Shown: positions 9,715 through 18,240 of the stretch, piece by piece | Layout of the letters: each line of letters begins with the position of its first letter | Position numbering within the stretch: position 1 is the stretch's first letter | From: Pseudomonas lutea | GTDB lineage: Bacteria; Pseudomonadota; Gammaproteobacteria; Pseudomonadales; Pseudomonadaceae | DNA length: 64,000 nt | Direction: 5' to 3' | Assembly (NCBI RefSeq): GCF_000759445.1 | Contig: NZ_JRMB01000001.1 | Span: 620,001-684,000 of the forward strand | Translations under genes and position numbers: made by a program | Notes under the pieces: generated by a model | What the model saw: only the letters and a program-made list of their open reading frames with translations | Databases searched by the model: none | Told to the model about the DNA's origin: nothing

Positions 9715-10080
9715 CTAACGACCGCGTAACCAGGAATCCACTGACTCAGCGCCGTATTGTAGTTTCCACGACTTCAAACCGCGGTGGTTGCCGCCCTTGG
9801 TTTCAATCACTTCCCCGGTGTGTGGGTTTTGGTAAACCTTGACCACCCGCGGTCGGCGGCGTTTTGGCGCGGCCGGGGTCGTGCCATGAGTGGCGGTGCC
9901 AGGGTCGAGAATGGCGATGATGTCGCGCAAGGTCTTGTCGTACGTGCTCATCAGGGCCTTGAGCTGCTGCTCAAACTCGATTTCCTTCTTCAATCCGGCA
10001 TCATTCTTCAGGTGTTCCAGCTGGGCCAGCTGCTCCTGAAGGGCTTTTTCTGCTGCGCGAAATTCGGCAAGTCTGGACAA
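9715..10080 (-). CDS. MvaT/MvaU-family H-NS-like silencer
   Basis: This 121-residue nucleoid protein is expected to bind AT-rich DNA and silence acquired genes. The N-terminal half is a coiled coil for oligomerisation (EKALQEQLAQLEHLKND, then KTLRDIIAILDP). A basic linker (APKRRRPRVVKVY) leads to the C-terminal DNA-binding domain NPHTGEVIETKGGNHRGLK, the MvaT-family signature. Pseudomonads carry several paralogues (MvaT, MvaU, Tur), and I cannot tell which this is, so no symbol is given. It is monocistronic. The AT-rich 340-bp region upstream is a likely self-regulated promoter. Confidence 0.92.
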   Translation of the reverse strand: MSRLAEFRAAEKALQEQLAQLEHLKNDAGLKKEIEFEQQLKALMSTYDKTLRDIIAILDPGTATHGTTPAAPKRRRPRVVKVYQNPHTGEVIETKGGNHRGLKSWKLQYGAESVDSWLRGR

Positions 10081-10419
10081 AATGGTACTCCGGCAATAAA
10101 TGGCTGTTGTCAGCCCAACGCAAGCAAGTGTGTGACCGTGTCAGTGTCACTGCCTGTGGTTTCCCCGCTGCCTGTCCGGCTGTTGAATCGGATCCTACTG
10201 CCGACACTAACTTGATGACGATGAGGGTCGGAGCAAGACAGGTAGTTCAGTGGGGTGCGGGCAAATAATGCACTTTTTTTCGGAGTTGTAAAATAGGCGG
10301 TGGTTAATTGTTAAATCAAACAGCCGCTGGCGCCCAAACCGGTCTGACAAAAATCCAATAATAGGCGTAAAGCGTTGTAAGTAATTTCTTATACTTTGGC
10401 GTTATTGGAAACTGTGCGG
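10081..10419. other. Upstream region of the mvaT-like gene
   Basis: This 339-bp gap separates the TPR gene stop from the mvaT-like start, both on the minus strand. It holds AT-rich tracts at 10265-10320 and 10345-10400, suited to MvaT autoregulation. No ORF or clear terminator was seen. Confidence 0.4.
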
Positions 10420-11517
10420 CTAAAGGCCTTGCTGCAGCGCCGGGTCATCGGCGTTCAACTGCTCCAGCTCCGCCAGCAGCACCTGTACTTTTTGCAATTG
10501 TCCGGCGTCTTTCCAATAGCGGATCAGCAGGATCCTCGCACGACGGTCAGCGGGTTCGCGCTTGAGGATGTCCTCAAGCTGGCGCTGTGCAGCTTCCAGC
10601 TGGTCGAGGTCGTGCAGCGCCACGGCAAGGTCATAGCGATAAGCGGTGTTGTCGGGTTCAAGTTCGATGGCCCGGGTCAAGGCGAGCAGGGCATATTCAT
10701 TCTGTTGATGACGCAGCAGCCATTGGCCGAGGGCATGCTGGGCCATGGACGACTGCGGGTGTTTTTCCAGCCACTGTGCGAGTAGCTGGCGCGAGCGATC
10801 GGCTTGCCCCTGACGGTCAAGCAACAGAACCAGCGCCAGCCCGGCCTCGAGATTGTCCGGCTCCAGACGGGTTGCCACCTGCAGCGCCTCGATTGCTTTT
10901 TGCGGGGCGCCGTCGTTGATGTAGAGCCGGGACAGCGCGAGTTGGCGGGAGGCGCTCGGTACCTGAGCGTTCAGGGCCTGTTCGTACTGCTGGGCCGCCT
11001 CCTGGAGCGCGCCGTAATAAAGACCCAGATCATCCGGGCTCAGATCCAGCAGTGCCTCTACAGCGCCGAAGCGCACTGACGGGTCAGGGTCCTCGAGCAG
11101 GGGGCCGAGCAGCAGGCTGCGCTGAGCTTCAGGCAACATGGCTGTCACGGCCTGGATCGCCGTTTGCTGAACCAGCGGAGCAGGGCGCTTGAGGTCGCCA
11201 CGCAGAATCTTCAGCGCCTGCGGGCCCGGGTAATTGACCAGTTCGGCGAGCAGCCCGGCACGGCGGATGTCGGACAGGTCGGTGCGGGTAAATTGCTGAT
11301 ACAGCACGCGGGCAGCGCCCGGTTTGCCACCGTGAGCCTGCTCCAGCGCTTCGGCGTAGCTGTGATTGACCTGCGGGGCGGCAGGCGGCGCATGCCAGTT
11401 ACGAACCAGCAGCCCGAGGCCGATGACCATTAGCAACAGCGCCAGCGCAAGTGCCACCTGCCAGCGCCGTCGGGCCCCCAGCGGGTCAGGTGTGCGCCGG
11501 GAAGACGATTCAGACAT
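10420..11517 (-). CDS. Membrane-anchored TPR/HEAT-repeat protein
   Basis: This is a 365-residue protein with one N-terminal membrane helix (VALALALLLMVIGLGLLV, about residues 20-41), so most of it should be periplasmic. Residues 90-160 contain HEAT-like helices (PLVQQTAIQAV, DPSVRFGAVEALLDL). Tetratricopeptide repeats fill the C-terminal half, for example KAIEALQVATRLEPDNLEA and YALLALTRAIELEPDNTAYR. Such proteins usually scaffold protein-protein contacts. No catalytic motif is visible and no function is assigned. It stands alone, about 200 bp from the end of the efflux operon read on the same strand. Confidence 0.75.
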   Translation of the reverse strand: MSESSSRRTPDPLGARRRWQVALALALLLMVIGLGLLVRNWHAPPAAPQVNHSYAEALEQAHGGKPGAARVLYQQFTRTDLSDIRRAGLLAELVNYPGPQALKILRGDLKRPAPLVQQTAIQAVTAMLPEAQRSLLLGPLLEDPDPSVRFGAVEALLDLSPDDLGLYYGALQEAAQQYEQALNAQVPSASRQLALSRLYINDGAPQKAIEALQVATRLEPDNLEAGLALVLLLDRQGQADRSRQLLAQWLEKHPQSSMAQHALGQWLLRHQQNEYALLALTRAIELEPDNTAYRYDLAVALHDLDQLEAAQRQLEDILKREPADRRARILLIRYWKDAGQLQKVQVLLAELEQLNADDPALQQGL

Positions 11518-11632
11518 ATCGGTTTCCGTGTTTGCGTGAGCAGCAGCTTCGGGGAGACACCGCCGGGTGTCAAACGCTGAGGTCGTTCATCACGCCTCTC
11601 GTTGCGCGGGCGAGCGATCGACACCCGCCAGA

Positions 11633-11667
11633 AAAAAGCCCCGAACCTTGCGGGTCCGGGGCTTTTT
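11633..11667 (-). terminator. Rho-independent terminator of the mexEF-oprN operon
   Basis: AAAAAGCCCC and GGGGCTTTTT pair around a short loop, 50 bp after the outer-membrane factor stop. Runs of A and T on both sides make it able to work in both directions. Confidence 0.85.
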
Positions 11668-11717
11668 GAGGTCAGCAGAACGGCCTCGGCTCGGCAGTTC
11701 CGCCATCTGCGTGCCGA

Positions 11718-13115
11718 TCAGGCGTTTGGTTGCCAACCACCGCCCAGGGCTTTGTAGATCGCAACGATGCCGCGGTACAGATCGATCTCGGCCAGCGCCT
11801 GGCTGTCCTCGGCCGCCAGGCGCTCACGTTCGGCGTCAAGCAGCACAAGGAAGTCAGCCGTGCCCTCGCGGTACTGGATGTTTGCCAGATTGGCCGCCGA
11901 ACGACTCGCTTCACTCTGCCGCACCAGCGACACCAGACGCTGCTGACGCTTGTCGTAGTCGCTGAAGGCGTTCTCGGTTTCTTCCAGGGCCAGCAGCACT
12001 TGCTGCTCGTAGTTGGCCAGCGCGCCTTCGGCATCGGCGTTGGCGCCGCGAATACGCGCCCTCACGCTGCCCAGGTCAAAAGCGGCCCAGGTGATGCTCG
12101 GACCCAGGCCCCATGCCGCCGCCGCGCCGGAGCCGATCTGCGAACCGCGGCTGGCGGTAAAGCCCAGGAAGCCGCTCAGGCTGACCCGCGGGAACAGGTC
12201 GGCCGTTTGCACACCAATGCGTGCAGTCTGCGCCGCCAGTTGTCGCTCGGCACTGAGCACGTCCGGACGGTTTTCCAGCAGCTTGGTCGGGTCACCGATC
12301 GGGAGAGCCTTGGAGATCGCCGGCAGCTTGGCCGGGGCGAGGCTCACGGTCATGGCGTCCGGACGCTGGCCGAGCAGGGTGGCGATGCGGTTGCGCTGGC
12401 GCACCTGTTCAGCCTGCAGCTGCGGGATGGTCGCTTCCACCGCGGCCAGACGTGCGTCGGAACGCACCACGTCGAGCTCGTTGCCCACGCCTTCGTCGCG
12501 CAGTTGCGCGGTGACGCTGCGCGATTCCTGCTGGTTCTTCAGGTTGTCCCGGGCAATGTTTTCGCGCAGTTGTGCGCCGCGCAGCTGTCCGTAGGCATCC
12601 ACCAGTTCGGCGATCATCGTCACCTGCAGCTGGTACAGGTTCGCTTCGGCAGCCTGCTGGTCGGCATTGCTGGCTTCCAGTTCGCGCTGAATGCGCCCGA
12701 ACAGGTCGAGTTCCCAGGCCATGTCCAGCCCGAGGTCGTAGCGTTCCTGATTGACCCGGTGCTCGGTTTCACCCGGCACTTGCGAGCGGCCGATCTGGCT
12801 GCTGGCGCGGCTGGTCACGACCGGCATGGCGTCGTTGCTGATGTCGTCACGAATAGCCCTTGAGGCCTTCAGACGTGCGAAAGCGACACGCAACTCACGG
12901 TTGCCCTGCAGCGATTCGGCGACCAGTTTGTTCAGGGTCGGATCGTCGAACTGCTGCCACCAGATGGTTTCGATGTGGCTGCGGTCGTAGTTGCGCTGTG
13001 TGGCAGCCTGGATGTTGGCCGCCGCGGTATCGGGCTTTTTGTAATCCGGGCCGACGGCGCAGGCCGCCAGCGCCAGGACCAGCAGGCTCGGCAGGAACAG
13101 TTTTACAGCCTTCAT
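11718..13115 (-). CDS. oprN: RND efflux outer-membrane channel (OprN-like)
   Basis: This is a 465-residue TolC/OprM-family lipoprotein channel. The N-terminus is a lipoprotein signal peptide, with lipobox LAAC followed by AVGPDYKKP, the classic start of this family. Two repeated OEP domains follow, with VDAYGQLRGAQLRENIARDN and GLGPSITWAAFDLGSVRARI as recognisable parts. The start is ATG at 13115; the frame is open further but that extension lies inside mexF. It overlaps the mexF stop by one base (TGATG), so the three genes form one operon. It should form the trimeric exit duct of the MexEF pump. Confidence 0.9.
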   Translation of the reverse strand: MKAVKLFLPSLLVLALAACAVGPDYKKPDTAAANIQAATQRNYDRSHIETIWWQQFDDPTLNKLVAESLQGNRELRVAFARLKASRAIRDDISNDAMPVVTSRASSQIGRSQVPGETEHRVNQERYDLGLDMAWELDLFGRIQRELEASNADQQAAEANLYQLQVTMIAELVDAYGQLRGAQLRENIARDNLKNQQESRSVTAQLRDEGVGNELDVVRSDARLAAVEATIPQLQAEQVRQRNRIATLLGQRPDAMTVSLAPAKLPAISKALPIGDPTKLLENRPDVLSAERQLAAQTARIGVQTADLFPRVSLSGFLGFTASRGSQIGSGAAAAWGLGPSITWAAFDLGSVRARIRGANADAEGALANYEQQVLLALEETENAFSDYDKRQQRLVSLVRQSEASRSAANLANIQYREGTADFLVLLDAERERLAAEDSQALAEIDLYRGIVAIYKALGGGWQPNA

Positions 13116-16100
13116 CAATGAGCCTCCGGAGCGATGGTCTGAACGCGTTGAGCCTTGGCCGCCTTGCGTGCCTCTTTGCGTCCCACGTAGTTGCGAATCA
13201 GGACATAGAAGACCGGCGTCAGCAGCAGACCGAAGAAGGTCACCCCGAGCATCCCGGAGAACACCGCCACGCCCATGGCATGACGCATCTCTGCACCGGC
13301 ACCACTGGAAAGCACCAGCGGAACCACACCCATGATGAACGCGAAAGAGGTCATCAGGATCGGCCGCAGACGCAGACGGCAGGCTTCCAGTACCGCTTCG
13401 AGCGGGGTCTTGCCCTTGTCCTGCTCGTCCTTGGCGAACTCGACGATGAGGATCGCGTTCTTGCACGCCAGGCCCACCAGTACGATCAGCCCGATCTGGG
13501 TGAAGATGTTGTTGTCGCTGCCGGCAATGATCACACCGGCAATGGCTGACAGCAGGGTCATCGGTACGATCAGAATCACCGCCAGCGGCAGGCTCCAGCT
13601 TTCATACAGCGCAGCCAGTACCAGGAACGCCAGCAGTACGCAGAGCGGGAAGACCAGCAAGGCGGTGTTGCCCGACAGGATCTGTTGGTAGGTCAGGTCG
13701 GTCCACTCGTAGGTCATGCCGTTGGGCAGCTCCTCCTTGAGCAGTTTTTCCATCGCCACCTGCGCCTGACCCGAGCTGTAGCCTGGGCCAGCGGCGCCGT
13801 TGATTTCGGCGGTGATGAAGCCGTTGTAGTGCATGACGCGGTCCGGGCCGGAAGTGTTGGTGACGTTGAGCAGCGTCGCCAGCGGGATCATTTCGCCGCG
13901 GTTGTTGCGCACTTTCAACTGACCGATCTGTTCGGCGTCCTGACGGAACTGCTGTTCAGCCTGCACGTTGACCTGATAGGTCCGACCGAAACGGTTGAAG
14001 TCGTTGGCGTACAGCGAGCCCAGATAAACCTGCAGCGTGTCAAAGATGTCACTGATCGGCACGCCGAGGGTCTTGGCTTTTTCACGGTCGATGGCGGCAT
14101 CGACCTGCGGCACGTTAACGGTGTAGCTGGTAAACAGTGCAGCCAGTTCCGGCACGCTGCGGCTCTTGCCGATGATGTTCATCGTCTCTTTGTACAGCTC
14201 GTCGTAACCCAGGTTGCCACGGTCTTCGATCTGCAGACGGAAGCCGCCGATCGTGCCCAGGCCCTGTACCGGCGGCGGCGGGAAGATCGCCATGTAGGCT
14301 TCTTCGATACCTGCGTATTTGCCGTTCAACGCACCGGCAATTGCACCGGCGGACTCGCTGGCCTCCTTGCGGTCTTCAAAGGACTTGAGTGCGACGAAGA
14401 CGATGCCGGAGTTCGGGCTGTTGGTGAAGCCGTTGATCGACAGGCCCGGAAAGGCAATCGCGTTTTCTACGCCCGGTTGTTCCAGGGCGATCGCGGACAT
14501 CTTCTTGATCACTTCCTCGGTACGGTCCAGGCTCGCGGCGTCCGGGAGTTGGGCAAACGCCACCAGATACTGCTTGTCCTGCGCCGGTACGAAACCGGTT
14601 GGCGTGGTCGAAAAGCCCAGCCAGGTCATGACAATCAGGCCGACATACACCACCAGCGCCACACCGCTGAAGCGGATCACCCGGCCGACCGAATTTACAT
14701 AGCCGTTACTGGCCTTGACGAAGAAGCGGTTGAAAGGGCGGAACAGCCAGCCACCGAACAACTTGTCGAGCACGCGCGAAAAGCGGTCCTTGGGCGCATC
14801 GTGGGCACGCAGCAGCACCGCCGCCAGTGCCGGCGACAGGGTCAGGGAGTTGAAGGCCGAGATCACCGTCGAGATGGCGATGGTCAACGCGAACTGTTTA
14901 TAGAATTGCCCGGTCAGGCCGGAGATGAACGCCGCCGGAATAAACACCGCACACAGCACCAGCGCTGTAGCGATGATCGGTCCCGTCACTTCGCGCATGG
15001 CGATCTGGGTGGCTTCCATCGGCGCGTGGCCGAGTTCGATGTTCCGCTCGACGTTTTCCACGACCACGATGGCGTCGTCGACGACGATACCGATCGCCAG
15101 TACCAGTCCGAACAGCGACAGGGCATTGAGCGAGAAGCCGAACAGGTGCATGACCGCAAATGTACCGATCAGCGACACCGGTACAGCGACCAGCGGGATG
15201 ATCGAGGCGCGCCAGGTCTGCAGGAACAGAATCACCACCAGAACGACCAGGATCAGCGCTTCGAACAGCGTGTGAACCACCGCTTCGATGGAGCCGCGCA
15301 CAAAGATCGTCGGGTCATACACGATGCTGTAGTCCATGCCTTCCGGGAAGCTCTTCTTCAGCAGCTCCATTTCGGCGCGCACTTCGTTGGAAATGTCGAT
15401 GGCGTTCGAGCCAGGGCGCTGGAAGATCGGGATGGCGACTGCGGGCTGATTGTTCAGCAGCGAGCGCAGAGCGTACTGACTGGAGCCCAGTTCAACGCGG
15501 GCAATGTCCTTGACCCGGGTGATTTCACCGTTGTCGCCGGCGCGAACAATGATGTTTTCAAACTCTTCTTCGGAGACCAGACGGCCCTGAGTGTTGATCG
15601 ACATCTGAAAGCTGGTGGCGCTCGGGGAGGGCGGTGCGCCCAGTTGACCGGCGGCTACCTGACGGTTTTGCTCGCGGATGGCATTGACCACATCGGTCGC
15701 AGTGATGTTGCGCGAAGCGGTTTTGTTGGGGTCGAGCCAGACACGCAGCGAGTAGTCGCCCATACCGAACAACTGCACGTCGCCGACACCGCCCAGGCGC
15801 GCCAGCTCATCCTTGATGTTGAGCACCGCGTAGTTGGACAGATACAGCATGTCGTAGCGCTTGTCCGGCGAGGTCAGGTGGACCACCATCGTCAGGTCCG
15901 GCGAGGCCTTGTCGACGGTGATGCCGATGCGCGTTACTTCTTCGGGCAGCTTGGGCTCTGTCCGGGTGACCCGGTTTTGCACCTGCACCTGCGCGGTGTC
16001 GAGGTTGGTCCCCAACGCAAAGGTGATGGTCAGGGTCAGCTTGCCGTCGGCGGTCGCCTGAGAGGACATGTAGAGCATGTTCTCGACGCCGGTAATCGCC

Positions 16101-16306
16101 TGTTCAAGCGGCGCGGCAACGGTTTCGCCAATCACTTTGGGGTTGGCGCCAGGGAAGTTGGCACGGACCACAACGGTCGGGGGTACGACTTCCGGATATT
16201 CACTGATCGGCAATTGGAACAGCGAGATGGCACCGGCGATCAGGATCAGCAGCGAAAGCACCGCCGCGAAGATCGGTCGCGTGATGAAGAACTTGGAGAA
16301 ATTCAT
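13115..16306 (-). CDS. mexF: RND multidrug efflux transporter MexF
   Basis: This is the inner-membrane proton/drug antiporter of an RND pump, 1063 residues, the normal HAE1 length. The start MNFSKFFITRPIFAAVLSLLIL and the segment PISEYPEVVPPTVVVRANFP closely match MexF as I remember it. The proton-relay region GIVVDDAIVVVENVERN in the fourth membrane helix carries the two adjacent Asp residues. The mirror segment LIVLVGLACKNAILIVEFAK lies in helix 10, and the porter and docking loops are intact. In P. aeruginosa MexEF-OprN exports chloramphenicol, fluoroquinolones and quorum-sensing precursors; the substrates here are inferred from that. The gene lies 12 nt after mexE. Confidence 0.95.
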   Translation of the reverse strand: MNFSKFFITRPIFAAVLSLLILIAGAISLFQLPISEYPEVVPPTVVVRANFPGANPKVIGETVAAPLEQAITGVENMLYMSSQATADGKLTLTITFALGTNLDTAQVQVQNRVTRTEPKLPEEVTRIGITVDKASPDLTMVVHLTSPDKRYDMLYLSNYAVLNIKDELARLGGVGDVQLFGMGDYSLRVWLDPNKTASRNITATDVVNAIREQNRQVAAGQLGAPPSPSATSFQMSINTQGRLVSEEEFENIIVRAGDNGEITRVKDIARVELGSSQYALRSLLNNQPAVAIPIFQRPGSNAIDISNEVRAEMELLKKSFPEGMDYSIVYDPTIFVRGSIEAVVHTLFEALILVVLVVILFLQTWRASIIPLVAVPVSLIGTFAVMHLFGFSLNALSLFGLVLAIGIVVDDAIVVVENVERNIELGHAPMEATQIAMREVTGPIIATALVLCAVFIPAAFISGLTGQFYKQFALTIAISTVISAFNSLTLSPALAAVLLRAHDAPKDRFSRVLDKLFGGWLFRPFNRFFVKASNGYVNSVGRVIRFSGVALVVYVGLIVMTWLGFSTTPTGFVPAQDKQYLVAFAQLPDAASLDRTEEVIKKMSAIALEQPGVENAIAFPGLSINGFTNSPNSGIVFVALKSFEDRKEASESAGAIAGALNGKYAGIEEAYMAIFPPPPVQGLGTIGGFRLQIEDRGNLGYDELYKETMNIIGKSRSVPELAALFTSYTVNVPQVDAAIDREKAKTLGVPISDIFDTLQVYLGSLYANDFNRFGRTYQVNVQAEQQFRQDAEQIGQLKVRNNRGEMIPLATLLNVTNTSGPDRVMHYNGFITAEINGAAGPGYSSGQAQVAMEKLLKEELPNGMTYEWTDLTYQQILSGNTALLVFPLCVLLAFLVLAALYESWSLPLAVILIVPMTLLSAIAGVIIAGSDNNIFTQIGLIVLVGLACKNAILIVEFAKDEQDKGKTPLEAVLEACRLRLRPILMTSFAFIMGVVPLVLSSGAGAEMRHAMGVAVFSGMLGVTFFGLLLTPVFYVLIRNYVGRKEARKAAKAQRVQTIAPEAH

Positions 16307-16318
16307 TGAATGTGTCCC

Positions 16319-17560
16319 TTAACCGCGTGGCGTGGCGGAAGCAGCGACCTTGGCGTCGAGCTTCGACGGCGCCTTCGGTGGGTTGCTGGCTTCAAAGGCC
16401 TGGCGTTGTTGTTGCAGTGCGGAAATGGTTTCAGGGGTGGCCATCGGCGTGTCTTGCGGGTCAATCGGCGAACCCGGACGCACGCGCTGCAGGCCGGTGA
16501 CGACGATGCGGTCGTCCTTGCTCAGGCCGCTGCGCACGATGCGCAGGCCTTCAAGCTTCGGCCCCAGGTCGACGCTGCGATAAATCGCCTTGTTGTCCTT
16601 GTCCACCACCAGCACGAACTTCTTGCCCAGGTCGGTGCCCACGGCTTCGTCCTTGATCAGCATCGCCGAGTAAGTGCCGCTGCCGACCAGCTTCAAGCGG
16701 GCGTACAGGCCCGGGGTGTACTCGCCCTTGCTGTTGTCGAACACGGCGCGCCCGCGAATGGTACCGGTACGCGGATTGACCTGGTTGTCGACGAAGTTCA
16801 TCTGGCCCAGGTGCGGGTTTTCGACTTCGTTGGACAGGCCCATATACACCGGCGTGGTCGCGCTGCGTTTGCCGTCGCGCGCCAGCTGGTTGTACTTGAG
16901 GAACACGCGTTCGTCGGCGTCGAAGTAGGCGTAGACCTTGTCCGTCGAGACCAGGCTGGTGAGGATCGTCTGGTCGGCGGTAACGATGTTGCCCGCCGTG
17001 ATCTCGGCACGGCTGACGCGACCGGTAATCGGCGCCGTCACACGGGTGAAGCTCAGGTTCAGGCGCGCCAGGTCAAGCTGTGCCTGAATGGCGGCGACGG
17101 CGGCCTTGGATTCCTGGGCGGTGGTGGTACGCGAATCGGCAAGTTCGGCGGAGATCGCGTTATTGGTGCGCAGCCGTTCGCCACGCTGGGCTTCGTTGGT
17201 GCTGCGCTGGGCTGCGGCCTTGGATTGCTGCAGTTGTGCTTCGAGACGATGCACTTCCGCTTCAAACGGGCGCGGGTCGATCTGGAACAGCAGGTCGCCT
17301 TTCTTCACCAGTTCGCCATCGGTGAACGCGACGGCGTCGATCTGGCCCGACACACGCGGACGCACCTGCACGGTTTCCGGCGCCTCAAGGCGGGCCGTGA
17401 CTTCGTCCCACTCGTTGACCGGCTGTTCGAGCACCTTGGCCACGTTGACTTTGGCCGCTGCCGGGGCAACCGTCGCTTCAGGCGTCCGGCCGCAGGCGCT
17501 GATGACCACCAGGGCCAGCGCGGCGAGGGGATAGCGCAAAGGAGTTAAAGACTGAAGCAT
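16319..17560 (-). CDS. mexE: RND efflux periplasmic adaptor MexE
   Basis: This 413-residue membrane-fusion lipoprotein links MexF to the outer-membrane channel. The signal peptide ends in a lipobox (VISAC). The lipoyl half-motifs VRPRVSGQIDAVAFTDGELV and LSFTRVTAPITGRVSRAEI flank an alpha-helical hairpin (EVHRLEAQLQQSKAAAQRS). Beta-barrel and membrane-proximal domains follow (GQMNFVDNQVNPRTGTIRGR is typical of MexE). It is the first gene of mexEF-oprN. A nod-box-like site lies about 75 bp upstream. Unlike in P. aeruginosa, no mexT gene is next to it. Confidence 0.94.
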   Translation of the reverse strand: MLQSLTPLRYPLAALALVVISACGRTPEATVAPAAAKVNVAKVLEQPVNEWDEVTARLEAPETVQVRPRVSGQIDAVAFTDGELVKKGDLLFQIDPRPFEAEVHRLEAQLQQSKAAAQRSTNEAQRGERLRTNNAISAELADSRTTTAQESKAAVAAIQAQLDLARLNLSFTRVTAPITGRVSRAEITAGNIVTADQTILTSLVSTDKVYAYFDADERVFLKYNQLARDGKRSATTPVYMGLSNEVENPHLGQMNFVDNQVNPRTGTIRGRAVFDNSKGEYTPGLYARLKLVGSGTYSAMLIKDEAVGTDLGKKFVLVVDKDNKAIYRSVDLGPKLEGLRIVRSGLSKDDRIVVTGLQRVRPGSPIDPQDTPMATPETISALQQQRQAFEASNPPKAPSKLDAKVAASATPRG

Positions 17561-17635
17561 GGAAAAATCCGCCGATGTTATTGAGATGGGCGGATTCTGT
17601 TCTCGGGGGTTTTATTGCACGAATCGAATGACGCG

Positions 17636-17659
17636 AAGGTAACTATCAGCCGTAATGAT
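17636..17659 (-). promoter_or_regulatory. Nod-box-like LysR-type operator upstream of mexE
   Basis: Read on the minus strand, the site is ATCA-N5-GCTGAT-N4-ACCTT, containing the LysR-type ATC-N9-GAT dyad. It resembles the MexT box that I recall as ATCA-N5-GTCGAT-N4-ACYAT, and lies 76 bp upstream of the mexE start. The rest of the 365-bp gap to hipB holds no other feature I could support. Confidence 0.6.
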
Positions 17660-17925
17660 ATTCGGCGGATGCGCGGGGCTCTGGCATGGGACACAGCGGC
17701 CCATGCGCTAGTTCCGGATGGAGGTGTTCATTGACGCGCTATTAATGCCCCGGCACGACGCATGAACGGCAGGCCTGTCAAACTTCCTCCGTCTATAAAT
17801 CCATTATCCTGTGCCTTAAGCCGGAAATAGCAGCTTAATACCCGGCATCTTGGAGTTATCGTTTGGAAGCAGAGCGGACTCAGCTCTATACTGCAACGAA
17901 CAGCGCATCAATCATCGAGCCCCCT

Positions 17926-18240
17926 ATGTTGGACTTAAGCTTTAGCAAACCCAGTGAAATCGTCACTCGCCTCTGCGCACGTTTGCGCGCCGAGCGGCTT
18001 GCACTGGAAATGACCCAGGCCGACGTGGCCAGCCGTGCGGGGGTCGGGGTCAACACCGTTTCAAACCTTGAGGCGGGGCGCAATGTCGGTTTTGAGAATC
18101 TGGTTCGCGTGGCCATGGTTCTGGGGCGGACGAAGGAGCTCGAAGGGCTGTTTATGCCCAGGCTCGACAGCCTTGATGACATCCGCCGCTATGAAGGCGC
18201 TGCCGCGCGCCGCCGCATAAGGAAATCTGGCGATGCTTGA
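17926..18240 (+). CDS. HipB-like XRE-family antitoxin/repressor
   Basis: This is a small DNA-binding partner of the downstream HipA-like kinase, 104 residues from ATG at 17926. A Cro/C1 helix-turn-helix is clear: ALEMTQADVASRAGVGVNTVSNLEAG, with the usual N-terminal helix RLCARLRAERL. A TTG start at 17863, with TGGAG 7 nt upstream, would add 21 residues and cannot be excluded. The gene overlaps hipA by 8 nt, as is usual for hipBA operons. It should neutralise the kinase and repress its own promoter, but no clear operator was identified. Confidence 0.85.
   Translation: MLDLSFSKPSEIVTRLCARLRAERLALEMTQADVASRAGVGVNTVSNLEAGRNVGFENLVRVAMVLGRTKELEGLFMPRLDSLDDIRRYEGAAARRRIRKSGDA

Noticed and set aside
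13685..16309. An 874-codon open frame on the plus strand
   Set aside because: It is antisense to mexF, His/Asp/Arg-rich and without domains. High GC keeps the complementary frame open.
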